64,000 nt of DNA. It comes from an uncultured Senegalimassilia sp. GTDB taxonomy: Bacteria; Actinomycetota; Coriobacteriia; Coriobacteriales; Eggerthellaceae. The notes beneath the pieces are model-generated. The model worked only from the letters and a program-made list of their open reading frames with translations. It did not search any database and had not been told where the DNA came from. The translations under genes and the position numbers were made by a program. This document shows positions 1 through 8,472 of the stretch, piece after piece (the stretch's first letter is position 1; each line of letters opens with the position of its first letter). The DNA is taken from NCBI RefSeq assembly GCF_934636665.1, contig NZ_CAKUAT010000010.1:1-64000 (forward strand), read 5' to 3'.

Positions 1-155
1 TAGATGCGGCCGCCGGTCATGTTCTTGGCGCCGGCGAAGTTGCCGCGCTCGACGACCAGGACGGACTTGCCGGCGGATGCGGCCACGTAAGCCGCCACAC
101 CGCCCGCGCAGCCAGATCCCACGACGATGATGTCGAAATCAGCTTCAGCCACCAT
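1..155 (-). CDS. FixC-like FAD-dependent oxidoreductase (N-terminus only)
   Basis: Only about the first 51 residues are in the window; the gene runs off the left edge. They contain a Rossmann dinucleotide-binding start (residues DIIVVGSGCAGG, about 8-19) followed by VVERG, typical of FAD oxidoreductases of the FixC / ETF-quinone oxidoreductase group. An AAAGGA ribosome site lies six bases before the ATG. It sits downstream of etfB and etfA on the same strand, which fits a role in passing electrons between the flavoprotein pair and quinone. A hairpin at 329-353 separates it from etfA, so it may be less expressed or have its own promoter. The exact family cannot be decided from this fragment. 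Confidence 0.75.
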   Translation of the reverse strand, partial: MVAEADFDIIVVGSGCAGGVAAYVAASAGKSVLVVERGNFAGAKNMTGGRI

Positions 156-328
156 TCGTCCTTTCTAACGTGTTCTCGTCTTGGGTGACCCGCTTAAGCA
201 GCGGATCGGTCGATGATCGGCGCGGGCGCCCGGCGCCTCAGGACGCCGGACGATCGAAGCAAGGCGCAAACCTTGAATCGATACCTGCAACCGGATGGGA
301 CGCCCGGCGCCCGCGCAGCATCGAGAAG

Positions 329-353
329 AAGCCCGCCCTTGAAGGACGGGCTT
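329..353 (-). terminator. Hairpin after etfA
   Basis: A 10-base inverted repeat (AAGCCCGCCC at 329-338 with GGACGGGCTT at 344-353, one mismatch, 5-base loop) starts just past the etfA stop codon. There is no clear T-run on the minus strand, so it may be a partial terminator or an mRNA 3'-end stabiliser between etfA and the fixC-like gene. Confidence 0.5.
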
Positions 354-362
354 TCAAACCTG

Positions 363-1244
363 TTACAGAGCCGCGGTCAGCGCAGGCAGGATCTCGTTGA
401 GATCGCCGACGATGCCGAAGTCGCACTGCTTGAAGATCGGGGCGTTCTTGTCCTTGTTCACCGCGATGACGGTAGCGGAACGGTTGGCGCCGACCATGTG
501 CTGCATCTGGCCGGAGATGCCGGCAGCGATGTAGAGCTTCGGGGTGACGGTGATACCGGACACGCCGACGTAGAGCTCGGTGGGCAGCCAGTTGACGCCC
601 TCGGTCAGAGGACGGGAGCAAGCGATGGCGCCGCCCAGCTTGTCAGCCAGGTCGCGAGCCTTCTGCAGGTCCTCCTCAGCGGCGAAGCCACGGCCGGCGG
701 ACACGACGACGTCGGCCTTGGTCGGGTCGGCAGCGGTCTTCTGACGCTCGACGTTGCCGGTGACCTTGGCAGCACGCTCGGGGGCAACCCAGGCCACGTC
801 CTCGGCAGCGCCGGCACCGGCGGCCTTGGAAGCATCGCACACGCCAGCGGCGACGATGTAGACCTGCTTGTCGCCAGCAGCCTTCTGCACGCGCTCGGCG
901 ACGCCGCCGAAGTACGTGCCGCGGCCGCCCTCGACGGTCAGCTCGACGGTGGCGCCAGCAGCGGCGGTGCCCAGCTTGGCGGCCAGACGGCCGGCGATGA
1001 CCTTGCCGCGGCGGGTAGCCTCGACCAGCACCACGTCGGCAGCGTTAGCGGCGTCGACCAGCGCGTAAGCGGCGTCGTCGACCAGCGCGCCAGCCGGCAC
1101 GGCAACGTTCAGGACCTTGTCGGAAGCACCCTCGACGGCGCCGCCGAAGCAAACCAGGGACACCTCGTCGGCGCCCAGCTCACGAGCACCGCCAGCCAGC
1201 TCACGGGCGACGTCTGCGTGCTCAGCGATAACCAATGCCTTCAT
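363..1244 (-). CDS. etfA: Electron transfer flavoprotein alpha subunit (EtfA/FixB family)
   Basis: This 293-residue protein has the C-terminal ETF-alpha FAD-binding signature: ISGQMQHMVG followed by NKDKNAPIF and FGIVGD in the last 50 residues. It forms a heterodimer with EtfB and carries the redox-active FAD that takes electrons from, or gives them to, acyl-CoA dehydrogenases. The open frame extends further upstream, but the ATG at 1244 follows a GAGGTG ribosome site and begins MKALVIAEHAD, as usual for the family. It lies 22 bases after etfB in the apparent order acd-etfB-etfA. Whether it is a plain ETF or a bifurcating type cannot be settled by eye. Confidence 0.93.
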   Translation of the reverse strand: MKALVIAEHADVARELAGGARELGADEVSLVCFGGAVEGASDKVLNVAVPAGALVDDAAYALVDAANAADVVLVEATRRGKVIAGRLAAKLGTAAAGATVELTVEGGRGTYFGGVAERVQKAAGDKQVYIVAAGVCDASKAAGAGAAEDVAWVAPERAAKVTGNVERQKTAADPTKADVVVSAGRGFAAEEDLQKARDLADKLGGAIACSRPLTEGVNWLPTELYVGVSGITVTPKLYIAAGISGQMQHMVGANRSATVIAVNKDKNAPIFKQCDFGIVGDLNEILPALTAAL

Positions 1245-1266
1245 ATAAGACACCTCACCTTTCCGA

Positions 1267-2010
1267 TTACAGAGCGGCCTTGACAGCGGCGGCCAGCTTC
1301 TCGATGGCGCCGTCGTCGGCAGCGTCGACGATCTCCAGCTTACGGGCAACCTGCTCAGGAGCCAGGCACTCAACCGTGGTCAGAGCGGCGGCCGGGGCGT
1401 TGTCGGCACCGGCGACGTCCATCGGCTTCTTGCCGGCGGCCAGGATGTCCTTCATGCCCGGGATGCGCGGCTCGGCGACGTCGGGCGTGACGGAGATGAC
1501 GGCGGGCAGCTCGACCTCGACGACCTCGGTGCAATCCTCGAGGGCGCGGGTCACGACGGCGGTGGAGCCGTTGACCTCGACCTTGGCGGCAGCGGTCACG
1601 ACAGGCCAGCCGAGCTTCTCGGCCAGCTGCACATCGACCTGCTGCAGGTAGTTGTCAGCGGAACCGTCGCCGCAGATGACGGCGTCGACATCGCCGGCCT
1701 TGGCCAGCACGTCGGCCAGGGCGGCAGCCGTGGCGGCTGCGTCCAGGTCGGCCAGAGCCTCGTCAGCGGCCATGTACAGATGACCCATGCCGCGAGCCAT
1801 GACGTCCTTCTTGAGCTTGGAGTTGTCGATGTCCTTGCCGCCAACGGTGATGGCGACGGCCTCATCGGCCAACTGAGCGCCCAGCTCCAGGGCGTTCTTG
1901 TCGTACTCGGAGATGGTCAGCTTCGCCTTGGAGAAGTCCAGCGTGCGGTCGCCCGCAACCTGAACGTCCTGGGCGTCGGGAACGGCCTTGAAAGCCACTG
2001 CGATCCTCAT
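1267..2010 (-). CDS. etfB: Electron transfer flavoprotein beta subunit (EtfB/FixA family)
   Basis: A 247-residue protein with the ETF-beta fold markers: an N-terminal VAFKAVPD segment, a GDGSADNY segment near residue 115, and the beta-subunit signature around AEPRIPGMKDIL near residue 185. It partners EtfA and normally binds AMP, or a second FAD in bifurcating types. The start at 2010 is chosen over an upstream in-frame start because AAAGGA lies just before it. The gene sits between the acyl-CoA dehydrogenase and etfA, consistent with one transcription unit that moves electrons to or from a CoA-thioester substrate. Confidence 0.93.
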   Translation of the reverse strand: MRIAVAFKAVPDAQDVQVAGDRTLDFSKAKLTISEYDKNALELGAQLADEAVAITVGGKDIDNSKLKKDVMARGMGHLYMAADEALADLDAAATAAALADVLAKAGDVDAVICGDGSADNYLQQVDVQLAEKLGWPVVTAAAKVEVNGSTAVVTRALEDCTEVVEVELPAVISVTPDVAEPRIPGMKDILAAGKKPMDVAGADNAPAAALTTVECLAPEQVARKLEIVDAADDGAIEKLAAAVKAAL

Positions 2011-2136
2011 GGAATCCGTCCTTTCGTAAGACTTAAACGATACATACAGCCCGTTTGCCACGGGCGTTATGCCACGAATCGAAGATGGGGCGACCGGCAT
2101 TCCGTTGCACGGACGCCCCTGAACAACAAGCGGTGC

Positions 2137-3291
2137 TTATTCGGCGTACTTCTTCGCAACCTGACGGCCGGCGATGTAAGCCATGACCTCATGGGTGCCG
2201 CCGCCGAACATGTTGCCGCGCATGTCAGCCCACAGACGACCGACGCGGACCTCGGTGGTATAACCCAGACCGGCGTAGATCTGCAGAGCGGAATCGGCGA
2301 CCTCCCAGCATGCCTTGCAACCGTAGCGCTTCAGCATGGCGGACTCGAGCTGGACGGGCTGATCGTTGTCCATCATCCACAGCGTCTTGTACAGCATGTT
2401 GCGGGTGTTCTGGACCTTGATCTCCATGTCGGCGAGCAGCTCCTGGATCATCTGCAGGCGCGTGATCGGCTTGCCGAAGGCGATGCGCTGGTTAGCGTAC
2501 TTGGCGGCGTCCTCGAGAGCAGCCTGAGCAAGGCCGACCTGCTCGGCGACGATGTAGGAACGCTCGACCTCGAAGTTCTTCATGAGCATCATGAAGCCCT
2601 TGCCCGGCTCGCCCATGCGCTGGTCCTCGGTCAGGACGACGTCGTCCAGGTACACCTCGCAGAACGGGATGCACTGCTGGCCGATCTTGTGCAGCGGAGC
2701 GGTGGAGACGCCGGGGGTGTCCATCTTGACGAACCACAGGGACATGTTGCCGTTGTCGTGGCTGGGATCCTCGTCCTTGGCGACGACGATGGTGTAGGGC
2801 AGCTTCTCGCCCATGGTCACCCAGGTCTTCTGGCCGGACAGCTTGTAGGTGCCGTCAGCCTGCTTCTTGGCGACCGTGGTCATGGAGCGGTTGTCGGAAC
2901 CGGCGCCGGGCTCGGAGATGGAGAGGGAAGCGATCGGCCAGCCGGTGTCCATGTAGTGGTCCATGGCTTCCTGCTTCTGGGCCTCGGTGCCGAACTCCAT
3001 GATGTCGAACATGGACAGGGAGTTCTGGTACAGGATGTGCATGCAGCCGCTCTTCTGGTACAGACGCTCGATCATCAGGCCGATGGTCACGCGATCCATG
3101 GGGATTCCACCGTACTCCTCGGGAATGCCCATCAAACCGAAACCAGCGTCGCGATAAGCCTCGGCGATCTCCTGCGGCATGCCGTGATCCTCGTACATCT
3201 TCTTCACGACGTCCTCGGTGAAGTAGCGCTCGCAGAACTCATCCACGCTCTCGAGCAGCATCTGCTGCTCATCGGTCAAATTGAAGTCCAT
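2137..3291 (-). CDS. Acyl-CoA dehydrogenase family protein, CaiA-like context
   Basis: A 384-residue flavoprotein of normal length for the family. It shows the N-terminal helical domain, the middle-domain motif SISEPGAGSD near residue 125, the WVTMGE segment and the C-terminal RIAFGKPI helix. At the position where medium-chain enzymes carry the catalytic glutamate of YEGT, this protein reads FGGGTHE (residues 362-368), so that glutamate is a glycine. It may use another base, or act as an enoyl-CoA reductase. AAGGAG precedes the ATG. It is first in the order acd-etfB-etfA, opposite a TetR regulator, as in Fix/Cai-type CoA-thioester respiration or oxidation clusters. The substrate is unknown. 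Confidence 0.88.
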   Translation of the reverse strand: MDFNLTDEQQMLLESVDEFCERYFTEDVVKKMYEDHGMPQEIAEAYRDAGFGLMGIPEEYGGIPMDRVTIGLMIERLYQKSGCMHILYQNSLSMFDIMEFGTEAQKQEAMDHYMDTGWPIASLSISEPGAGSDNRSMTTVAKKQADGTYKLSGQKTWVTMGEKLPYTIVVAKDEDPSHDNGNMSLWFVKMDTPGVSTAPLHKIGQQCIPFCEVYLDDVVLTEDQRMGEPGKGFMMLMKNFEVERSYIVAEQVGLAQAALEDAAKYANQRIAFGKPITRLQMIQELLADMEIKVQNTRNMLYKTLWMMDNDQPVQLESAMLKRYGCKACWEVADSALQIYAGLGYTTEVRVGRLWADMRGNMFGGGTHEVMAYIAGRQVAKKYAE

Positions 3292-3668
3292 CTTATCTCC
3301 TTGGCTCGAGTTTTGCCGGACCTCCGGGATTTACCCGGTTTCCTTGAGCTGAACTATACGCGCTTGCAAAACAGCCGGAACCGGTCACTATGCCGGTTTT
3401 GAGTGATTTTTCGCCAATTTGGGCTGTCATAGCGAATACCTATTGAATCATGGGTTGATTGATAACTTCCGTTCATAATTTCGCTGACCTGCGGTTTTAC
3501 AGAATATTTAAAACTTTTTACTCGAAACATCGCACAAAGGTACGCTATTTCTTAATCCCCCCATTTGTTGCCTGTTGTCCATCTGATGTATACTGCAAAC
3601 CAGCTAGAGAGAACGCATAAAAGGCCTATCGGCGCTTTGGCGGTTGCTTCGAAGAAAGGATGCACACC
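3292..3668. promoter_or_regulatory. Divergent control region between acd and tetR
   Basis: This AT-richer 377-base region separates the acyl-CoA dehydrogenase operon (minus) from the TetR gene (plus). For the plus strand, TTGTTG at 3565-3570 and TATACT at 3589-3594 are 18 bases apart. For the minus strand, TATAGT (plus-strand ACTATA at 3353-3358) is a possible -10 box. Just upstream of it is an inverted repeat, AACCGG at 3379-3384 and CCGGTT at 3393-3398, placed where a repressor or activator would bind. That the TetR protein binds here is inference. Confidence 0.5.
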
Positions 3669-4322
3669 ATGGGTTCGTTAGACACTATGGGGCTTTTGGG
3701 GAACTCGTTCATTGAGCTGGCAGAGCATCAGCCAATAGAGAAGATCTCGGTTTCCGACATCGTCGCAGCATCCGGGAAGAACCGTAAAACGTTCTACTAT
3801 CATTTCGAAAGCAAGGAGCACCTGATCCGATGGGTGTTCCGACGCGATCTTGCCGATGTGCTGAAAGCCAATGTCGCCGACGACGACCTGCTCTTCGAGC
3901 CCGAAAGCGACGATTCCTTCCCTTCCCTGCCTTATTACGTGCATAAGAAGGTAGGCGTGCGCAGCTTGGACGGGTCGGTGTTCTTCGACATGCTGGCCGA
4001 GTGCTTTCAGTATCGCCGCTCATTCTATGCCAAAACGCTGCGCATGAGCGGACCCGACAGCCTGCAAGCCTATCTGTATCGACTCTACGTCCCGGCGATG
4101 GCGGCGGATATCCGCTTCATCCTGTCGAACCGTTATCTATCGGAAGGGAACGTCCGATTCCTGTCGGAGTTCTATACCGGGGCGATCCTTTCCTATCTCC
4201 AGCATAAGGTGTGCGACCCCACTTGCGCCGACCTTGTCGCAGACGTGAAGCCGTTCCAAAACATCGTGCATTCCTCGCTTGAGAGCGAAATCAAAAAACA
4301 GCAGCTGCGACGCGTGCTGTGA
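3669..4322 (+). CDS. TetR/AcrR family transcriptional regulator
   Basis: A 217-residue protein with an N-terminal TetR helix-turn-helix: residues around IEKISVSDIVAASG, then the recognition-helix pattern KTFYYHFESKEHL. The rest is a helical ligand-binding domain without recognisable specific motifs; the layout resembles the DhaS-type group. The second in-frame ATG (3669) is chosen because GAAAGGA ends eight bases before it, whereas the ATG at 3660 overlaps that site. It is transcribed away from acd-etfBA and is the likely local regulator. Its effector is unknown. Confidence 0.88.
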   Translation: MGSLDTMGLLGNSFIELAEHQPIEKISVSDIVAASGKNRKTFYYHFESKEHLIRWVFRRDLADVLKANVADDDLLFEPESDDSFPSLPYYVHKKVGVRSLDGSVFFDMLAECFQYRRSFYAKTLRMSGPDSLQAYLYRLYVPAMAADIRFILSNRYLSEGNVRFLSEFYTGAILSYLQHKVCDPTCADLVADVKPFQNIVHSSLESEIKKQQLRRVL

Positions 4323-4445
4323 TCGTCGTGAGGCAATTGCAGCGACTCTCGCAATCTGCATCCCATGCGATTCGTTGCAGAAAGCGCTGAACGGCATACG
4401 TATGCATGACCTGCTTGTTTCGCCCTGCATACCTCCTCTCAACCG

Positions 4446-4480
4446 AAACGGCCTGCGAACCATCCGTTCGCAGGCCGTTT
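4446..4480. terminator. Bidirectional terminator between tetR and leuA
   Basis: A perfect 15-base-pair stem (AAACGGCCTGCGAAC at 4446-4460 with its reverse complement at 4466-4480, 5-base loop) lies between the convergent tetR and leuA genes. T-rich sequence follows on the plus strand, and the stem itself ends in TTT on the minus strand, so it can serve both. Confidence 0.85.
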
Positions 4481-4511
4481 TCGTTGCTATAAGCTCATGT
4501 TTCGCTGCACC

Positions 4512-6044
4512 CTATTTCGCGTGCTCCGCCTTGTCGTTCAGAAGGCGGTTCAAGGCGTTCAGGTACGCCTTGGTGGAGGACACGACGATGTCGCCATCGG
4601 CGCCGCGGCCCGTGTACACCTCGCCGTCGGGAGCGGTCACGCGGATGGTGACCTCGCCCAGAGCGTCGATGCCGCGCGTGACGGCCTGCACCGAGAACTC
4701 GGTCAGGTCGTTGTCCACCTGCACGATCTTGTTGACCGCCTTGTACACGGCGTCGATCGGACCCGTACCGAAATCGCAAGCCGTGACGACCTGGTCTGCG
4801 GGGTTGCGCAGCGTGACGGTGGCCGTGGGCTTGAGCGGGAAGCCGCAGGAGATCTGCACGGACTCCAGCGAGTACAGCGCAGCCTCGTTGCGATGGCTCT
4901 CGTTCATAAGCGACTCGAGATCCTCGTCGTAGATCTCCTTCTTCTTGTCCGCCAGATCAAGGAAGGCATCGTACATCTTGTCGAGCTTTTCCTTGTCGAG
5001 CTCATAGCCGAGCTCCTCCAGACGATGCTTCAAAGCCGCATGGCCCGAACGCGCGGTGAGCACGATCTGGGACTTGCCGGCTCCGACCTCTTCCGGATCG
5101 ATGATCTCGTAGGTGTCGCGCTTCTTCAGCACGCCGTCCTGATGGATGCCGGAGGAATGCGCGAACGCATTGGCGCCGACGATGGCCTTGTTCACCTGGA
5201 CGTTGATGCCGGTGATGGACGAAACCAGGCGGGAGGCCTTGAGGAACTCGCGGGTATTGATGTCTGTGTGGGCGTCAAGCTCCTCACCGTGCATCTTGAT
5301 GCCCATGACCACTTCCTCCATGGCCGTGTTGCCCGCGCGCTCGCCCAAGCCGTTGATGGTGCACTCGATCTGCGAGGCGCCGTTTTCCACGCCGGCCAGC
5401 GACAAGGCCGTGGCCATGCCCAGGTCGTTGTGGCAATGGACCGAGACGGTGACGTTCTCGATGCCGCGGACGTTCTCCATGAGGTACCTGATGCGGCGCC
5501 CGAACTCGTCGGGCAGGCTGTAGCCGGTGGTATCGGGGATGTTCACGACGGTTGCGCCGGCATCCACGACAGCCTGGATGACCTTCGCGAGGAACGCATA
5601 GTCGGCGCGGCCGGCGTCCTCGGCGTAGAACTGGACGTCCTCAACGTAGCTTTTCGCATGCTTGACGGCGGCCACCGCGCGCTCGATGCACTGGTCCTCG
5701 GTGATGCGGAGCTTGTCGTGGATATGGCTGGGGCTCACGCCGATGCCCGTGTGGATACGGGGACGCTTGGCGTACTTGAGCGCTTCCGCGGCGCGGTCGA
5801 TGTCCTTAGCAACGGCACGGGTCAGGCCGACGACGGTGGCGTCATCGCCTGCCAGCTCCGCGATGCGGCGAACGCTCTCGAAATCGCCGGGGCTCGAGAT
5901 CGGGAAACCTGCTTCGATGACGTCAACGTTCAAACGTAGCAGCTGACGCGCCACAACAAGCTTTTCCTCGGTGTTCATGGAAGCGCCCGGCGATTGCTCG
6001 CCGTCGCGCAGCGTTGTGTCGAAAATTGCGATCTTGCGCGTCAT
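4512..6044 (-). CDS. leuA: 2-isopropylmalate synthase
   Basis: A 510-residue enzyme that condenses acetyl-CoA with 2-oxoisovalerate, the first committed step of leucine synthesis. The DTTLRDGEQSPG motif is at residues 9-20, the metal-binding HCHNDLGMA near residue 200, and a C-terminal LeuA allosteric domain fills about the last 130 residues, so leucine feedback inhibition is expected. AAAGGA lies six bases upstream of ATG. It is the last gene of the serA-leuA stretch on the minus strand, but a terminator and a 440-base gap precede it, suggesting its own promoter. leuB, leuC and leuD are not in the window. Confidence 0.97.
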   Translation of the reverse strand: MTRKIAIFDTTLRDGEQSPGASMNTEEKLVVARQLLRLNVDVIEAGFPISSPGDFESVRRIAELAGDDATVVGLTRAVAKDIDRAAEALKYAKRPRIHTGIGVSPSHIHDKLRITEDQCIERAVAAVKHAKSYVEDVQFYAEDAGRADYAFLAKVIQAVVDAGATVVNIPDTTGYSLPDEFGRRIRYLMENVRGIENVTVSVHCHNDLGMATALSLAGVENGASQIECTINGLGERAGNTAMEEVVMGIKMHGEELDAHTDINTREFLKASRLVSSITGINVQVNKAIVGANAFAHSSGIHQDGVLKKRDTYEIIDPEEVGAGKSQIVLTARSGHAALKHRLEELGYELDKEKLDKMYDAFLDLADKKKEIYDEDLESLMNESHRNEAALYSLESVQISCGFPLKPTATVTLRNPADQVVTACDFGTGPIDAVYKAVNKIVQVDNDLTEFSVQAVTRGIDALGEVTIRVTAPDGEVYTGRGADGDIVVSSTKAYLNALNRLLNDKAEHAK

Positions 6045-6484
6045 TTCCGTTCCTTTCGGCTCTATTTACAAAACGTGAATCATTCTAATACACCTAGCGC
6101 AACGGTCGAGTTAAAACTACGTTCAACAAGTTACCCACATGTTAATTCTTGTCCTAATCAAGCGGTTGCGGAACGCCCTTGCGACGTAGAGCACGTTTGC
6201 GAGTCGACACGCAAATGATTTTCGAACGCCGAAACGCGAAAAAGCATCGAGCCGATAGGTCGGAGGGTCGCCCGGCAGCCAGGACGCAAGGGAGGCGTTC
6301 AGCGAACACCCCCCTTGCATCAGCGGACGCGATAACAAACCGGAACGCAGAGCCCCCCTTTGCCGCCGGAATGCAAGGGAGATCTGCAGCCAACGGAGCA
6401 GACCCCCCCCCTTCGGCCGCCTGAACGCAAAAACGCCCGCCGCGACTTCACGCGACGGGCGCATAACGATATGCGGCTGTTCGG
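6045..6484. other. serA-leuA intergenic region with paired hairpin arms
   Basis: This 440-base region holds the serA terminator at its right end. Beyond it are four related arms: GCAAGGGAGG (6286-6295), CCCCCCTTGC (6309-6318), CCCCCCTTTGC (6353-6363) and GCAAGGGAG (6373-6381). They can pair locally as two hairpins or crosswise. Nearer leuA, an ACAAG/CTTGT inverted repeat lies around 6127-6155. I could not find a convincing promoter, leader peptide or T-box here. Confidence 0.4.
6434..6461 (-). terminator. serA terminator
   Basis: An 11-base stem with one mismatch (6434-6444 with 6451-6461, 6-base loop) is followed on the minus strand by five T residues (plus-strand A-run 6429-6433). It starts 23 bases past the serA stop codon and has the form of an intrinsic terminator. 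Confidence 0.85.
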
Positions 6485-8068
6485 CTACAGCTTCACGTAC
6501 CAGAGGTTCTTCAGGTCCTCAAGGTTCTCGCGCAGCTGGGCCAGCACGCCGTCGTCAAGCTCGCCTTCGACGTTCATGTACACGATGGCCTGGCCTGCCT
6601 CGGGGTCGTTGACGATCTGCATGGTGGTGATGTTGATGCCGGCGTCGCCGAGGATGGAGCCGATGGTGCCGACGCGGCCGGGGCGGTCCTCATACTGGAA
6701 GATGAGCGCCTGCGGGCCGGGAGCGATATCGACCTTGTAGCCCAAAAGCGAGATGAGGCGCACGTGCTGGTCCTCGCCGGAAAGCGTGCAGCCGATCTCA
6801 CGGCCATCGGCGACCACCGTCACCGAAGAGGAGTACGCGCCAGCGGACGCGTGCGCGCCGGTGTCCACGCGGATGCCGTGACGACGGGCCACGGCCTCGG
6901 CGTTGACGGGCGTGACGACCGTAGCCAGGTTCTTGTAGGAAAGCAGGCCTTGAAGGGTGCCGGCCATAAGGATGGTGGCATCGGCGGGAGCGGCCTTGCC
7001 CGATGCGGTGAGCGACAGGCGCTTGGGCACTTCCCCGCCCAGCTGGGCCAACATGCTGCCCATCATCTGGCAGGCGGGCACGTACGGACCCACGGCGTCC
7101 ATGACCTCGGGCGGCACGGGCGCCATGTTGAGCGCGGTGGGAACGACGCTGCCCTCAAGGCCGGCGGCGATGTAATCGGCGATCTGCACGCCCGCGCGCC
7201 TTTGCGCCTCGTAGGTATAGGCGCCCAGATGGGGCGTAAGGATGGCGTTGGGGAACTCGTGCAGCGGGCTTTGCGTGCAGGGCTCTTCCTCGAACACGTC
7301 GATGCCCGCGGCGCCGATCTTGCCGGCGGCAAGGAAGTCGGCCAGCGAGTCGACGTTGTAGATGCCGCCGCGCGCCACGTTGACCAGGATGACGCCGTCT
7401 TTCATAGCGGCGTACTGCTCGGGGCCGAACATGCCGATGGTCTCGTCGGTCTTCGGCAGATGCACCGTGATGAAATCGGCCAGGGGAAGAAGCTCGTCCA
7501 TGTTGTCGTAGAGCGCCACGCCCAGCTGCTCGGCGCGCTCGGGGCTGCAGTACGGGTCGTAGCCCACCAGGTGCATGCCGAAGGCGCGGGCGCGCTCGGC
7601 CACCAGGCCGCCGATGCGGCCCAGGCCGAAGATGGCCAGCGTCTTCTCATACAGCTCGCTGCCGCAGAACTTGCCGCGGGACCACTCCCCCGCGTGCATG
7701 CTGGCGTTTGCCTGGGCGGTGTTGCGTGCGCAGGCCAGCATCAGGCACATGGTCTGCTCGGCGGCCGAGACGATATTGGAGGTGGGGGCGTTGCACACGA
7801 TGATGCCGGCCTCGGTGGCGGCCTCGACGTCGACGTTGTCCACGCCCACGCCGGCGCGGCCGATGATGCGCAGCTTCGAAGCCGCGGCGATGACCTCGCG
7901 CGTGACGTGCGTGGCGGAGCGCACCACGAGCGCATCGTAGTCGGGGATGGCCTCGATGAGCTCATCCGTGGACATCTTCAGCTTGACATCTACCTGCAAG
8001 CCTTTTTCCGCAAGGCGGTCCAAACCGGCCTGCGCCAGCTTCTCGGTAACCAGGACCTTCTTCGTCAT
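6485..8068 (-). CDS. serA: D-3-phosphoglycerate dehydrogenase
   Basis: A 527-residue long-form SerA that oxidises 3-phosphoglycerate with NAD as the first step of serine synthesis. The Rossmann motif GLGRIGG lies near residue 145, and the PHLGAYTYEAQ segment carries the catalytic-histidine region. After an intervening domain, a C-terminal ACT domain (EDRPGRVGTIGSIL onward) implies serine feedback. The in-frame ATG at 8101 is rejected: MTKKVL at 8068 is the conserved start and follows AAGGGTGG by about ten bases. It lies between ilvC and leuA on the same strand. Confidence 0.96.
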   Translation of the reverse strand: MTKKVLVTEKLAQAGLDRLAEKGLQVDVKLKMSTDELIEAIPDYDALVVRSATHVTREVIAAASKLRIIGRAGVGVDNVDVEAATEAGIIVCNAPTSNIVSAAEQTMCLMLACARNTAQANASMHAGEWSRGKFCGSELYEKTLAIFGLGRIGGLVAERARAFGMHLVGYDPYCSPERAEQLGVALYDNMDELLPLADFITVHLPKTDETIGMFGPEQYAAMKDGVILVNVARGGIYNVDSLADFLAAGKIGAAGIDVFEEEPCTQSPLHEFPNAILTPHLGAYTYEAQRRAGVQIADYIAAGLEGSVVPTALNMAPVPPEVMDAVGPYVPACQMMGSMLAQLGGEVPKRLSLTASGKAAPADATILMAGTLQGLLSYKNLATVVTPVNAEAVARRHGIRVDTGAHASAGAYSSSVTVVADGREIGCTLSGEDQHVRLISLLGYKVDIAPGPQALIFQYEDRPGRVGTIGSILGDAGINITTMQIVNDPEAGQAIVYMNVEGELDDGVLAQLRENLEDLKNLWYVKL

Positions 8069-8472
8069 GCGCAATAACCACCCTTCGTGTTGTGTTCGCA
8101 TATGCCTTCATACTACACAACGCGCGTCGGCGCGGCGCATCCGAGATGCAAATATCCGGAGAAAGGCCGATAGTCGTAATCGAATGCGCGAAAACCAGAT
8201 GCGTCGACGGGATGCGCGAGGAGTCCCCGGGGGCAGCCACCCGCTGCATGCAAGGGCGCCCCGAGCAGCAAACCGAAACATGTGCAAAGCGCTTCAAAGC
8301 CGCGCCGACGAACGAGCGCGAACTCCGCCTGCACCCATCTATGCTTCGGGACCCCGGCATGGCCGCAAACAGCGAAGGGGCCGGGCGTTATGCCCGGCCC
8401 CTTGAGGGAAGCCGATTCGAGTGACGGCCGGTAGCCTTTTATGGCTACGCGGCCAAAGCCGAAGCGTTCGCC
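8069..8472. other. ilvC-serA intergenic region
   Basis: A 404-base gap holding the ilvC terminator hairpins (8375-8403 and a weaker one at 8426-8454). The rest, toward serA, has no clear structure or gene. A possible -10 element (TAGTAT on the minus strand, about 40 bases before the serA start) lacks a good -35 partner. Confidence 0.4.
8375..8403 (-). terminator. ilvC terminator hairpin
   Basis: A perfect 12-base stem (AAGGGGCCGGGC at 8375-8386 with its complement at 8392-8403, loop gttat) lies about 70 bases after the ilvC stop. A weaker imperfect hairpin (TAGCC/GGCTA core, 8426-8454) sits directly after the stop. The T-tract is poor, so strength is uncertain. Confidence 0.65.
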
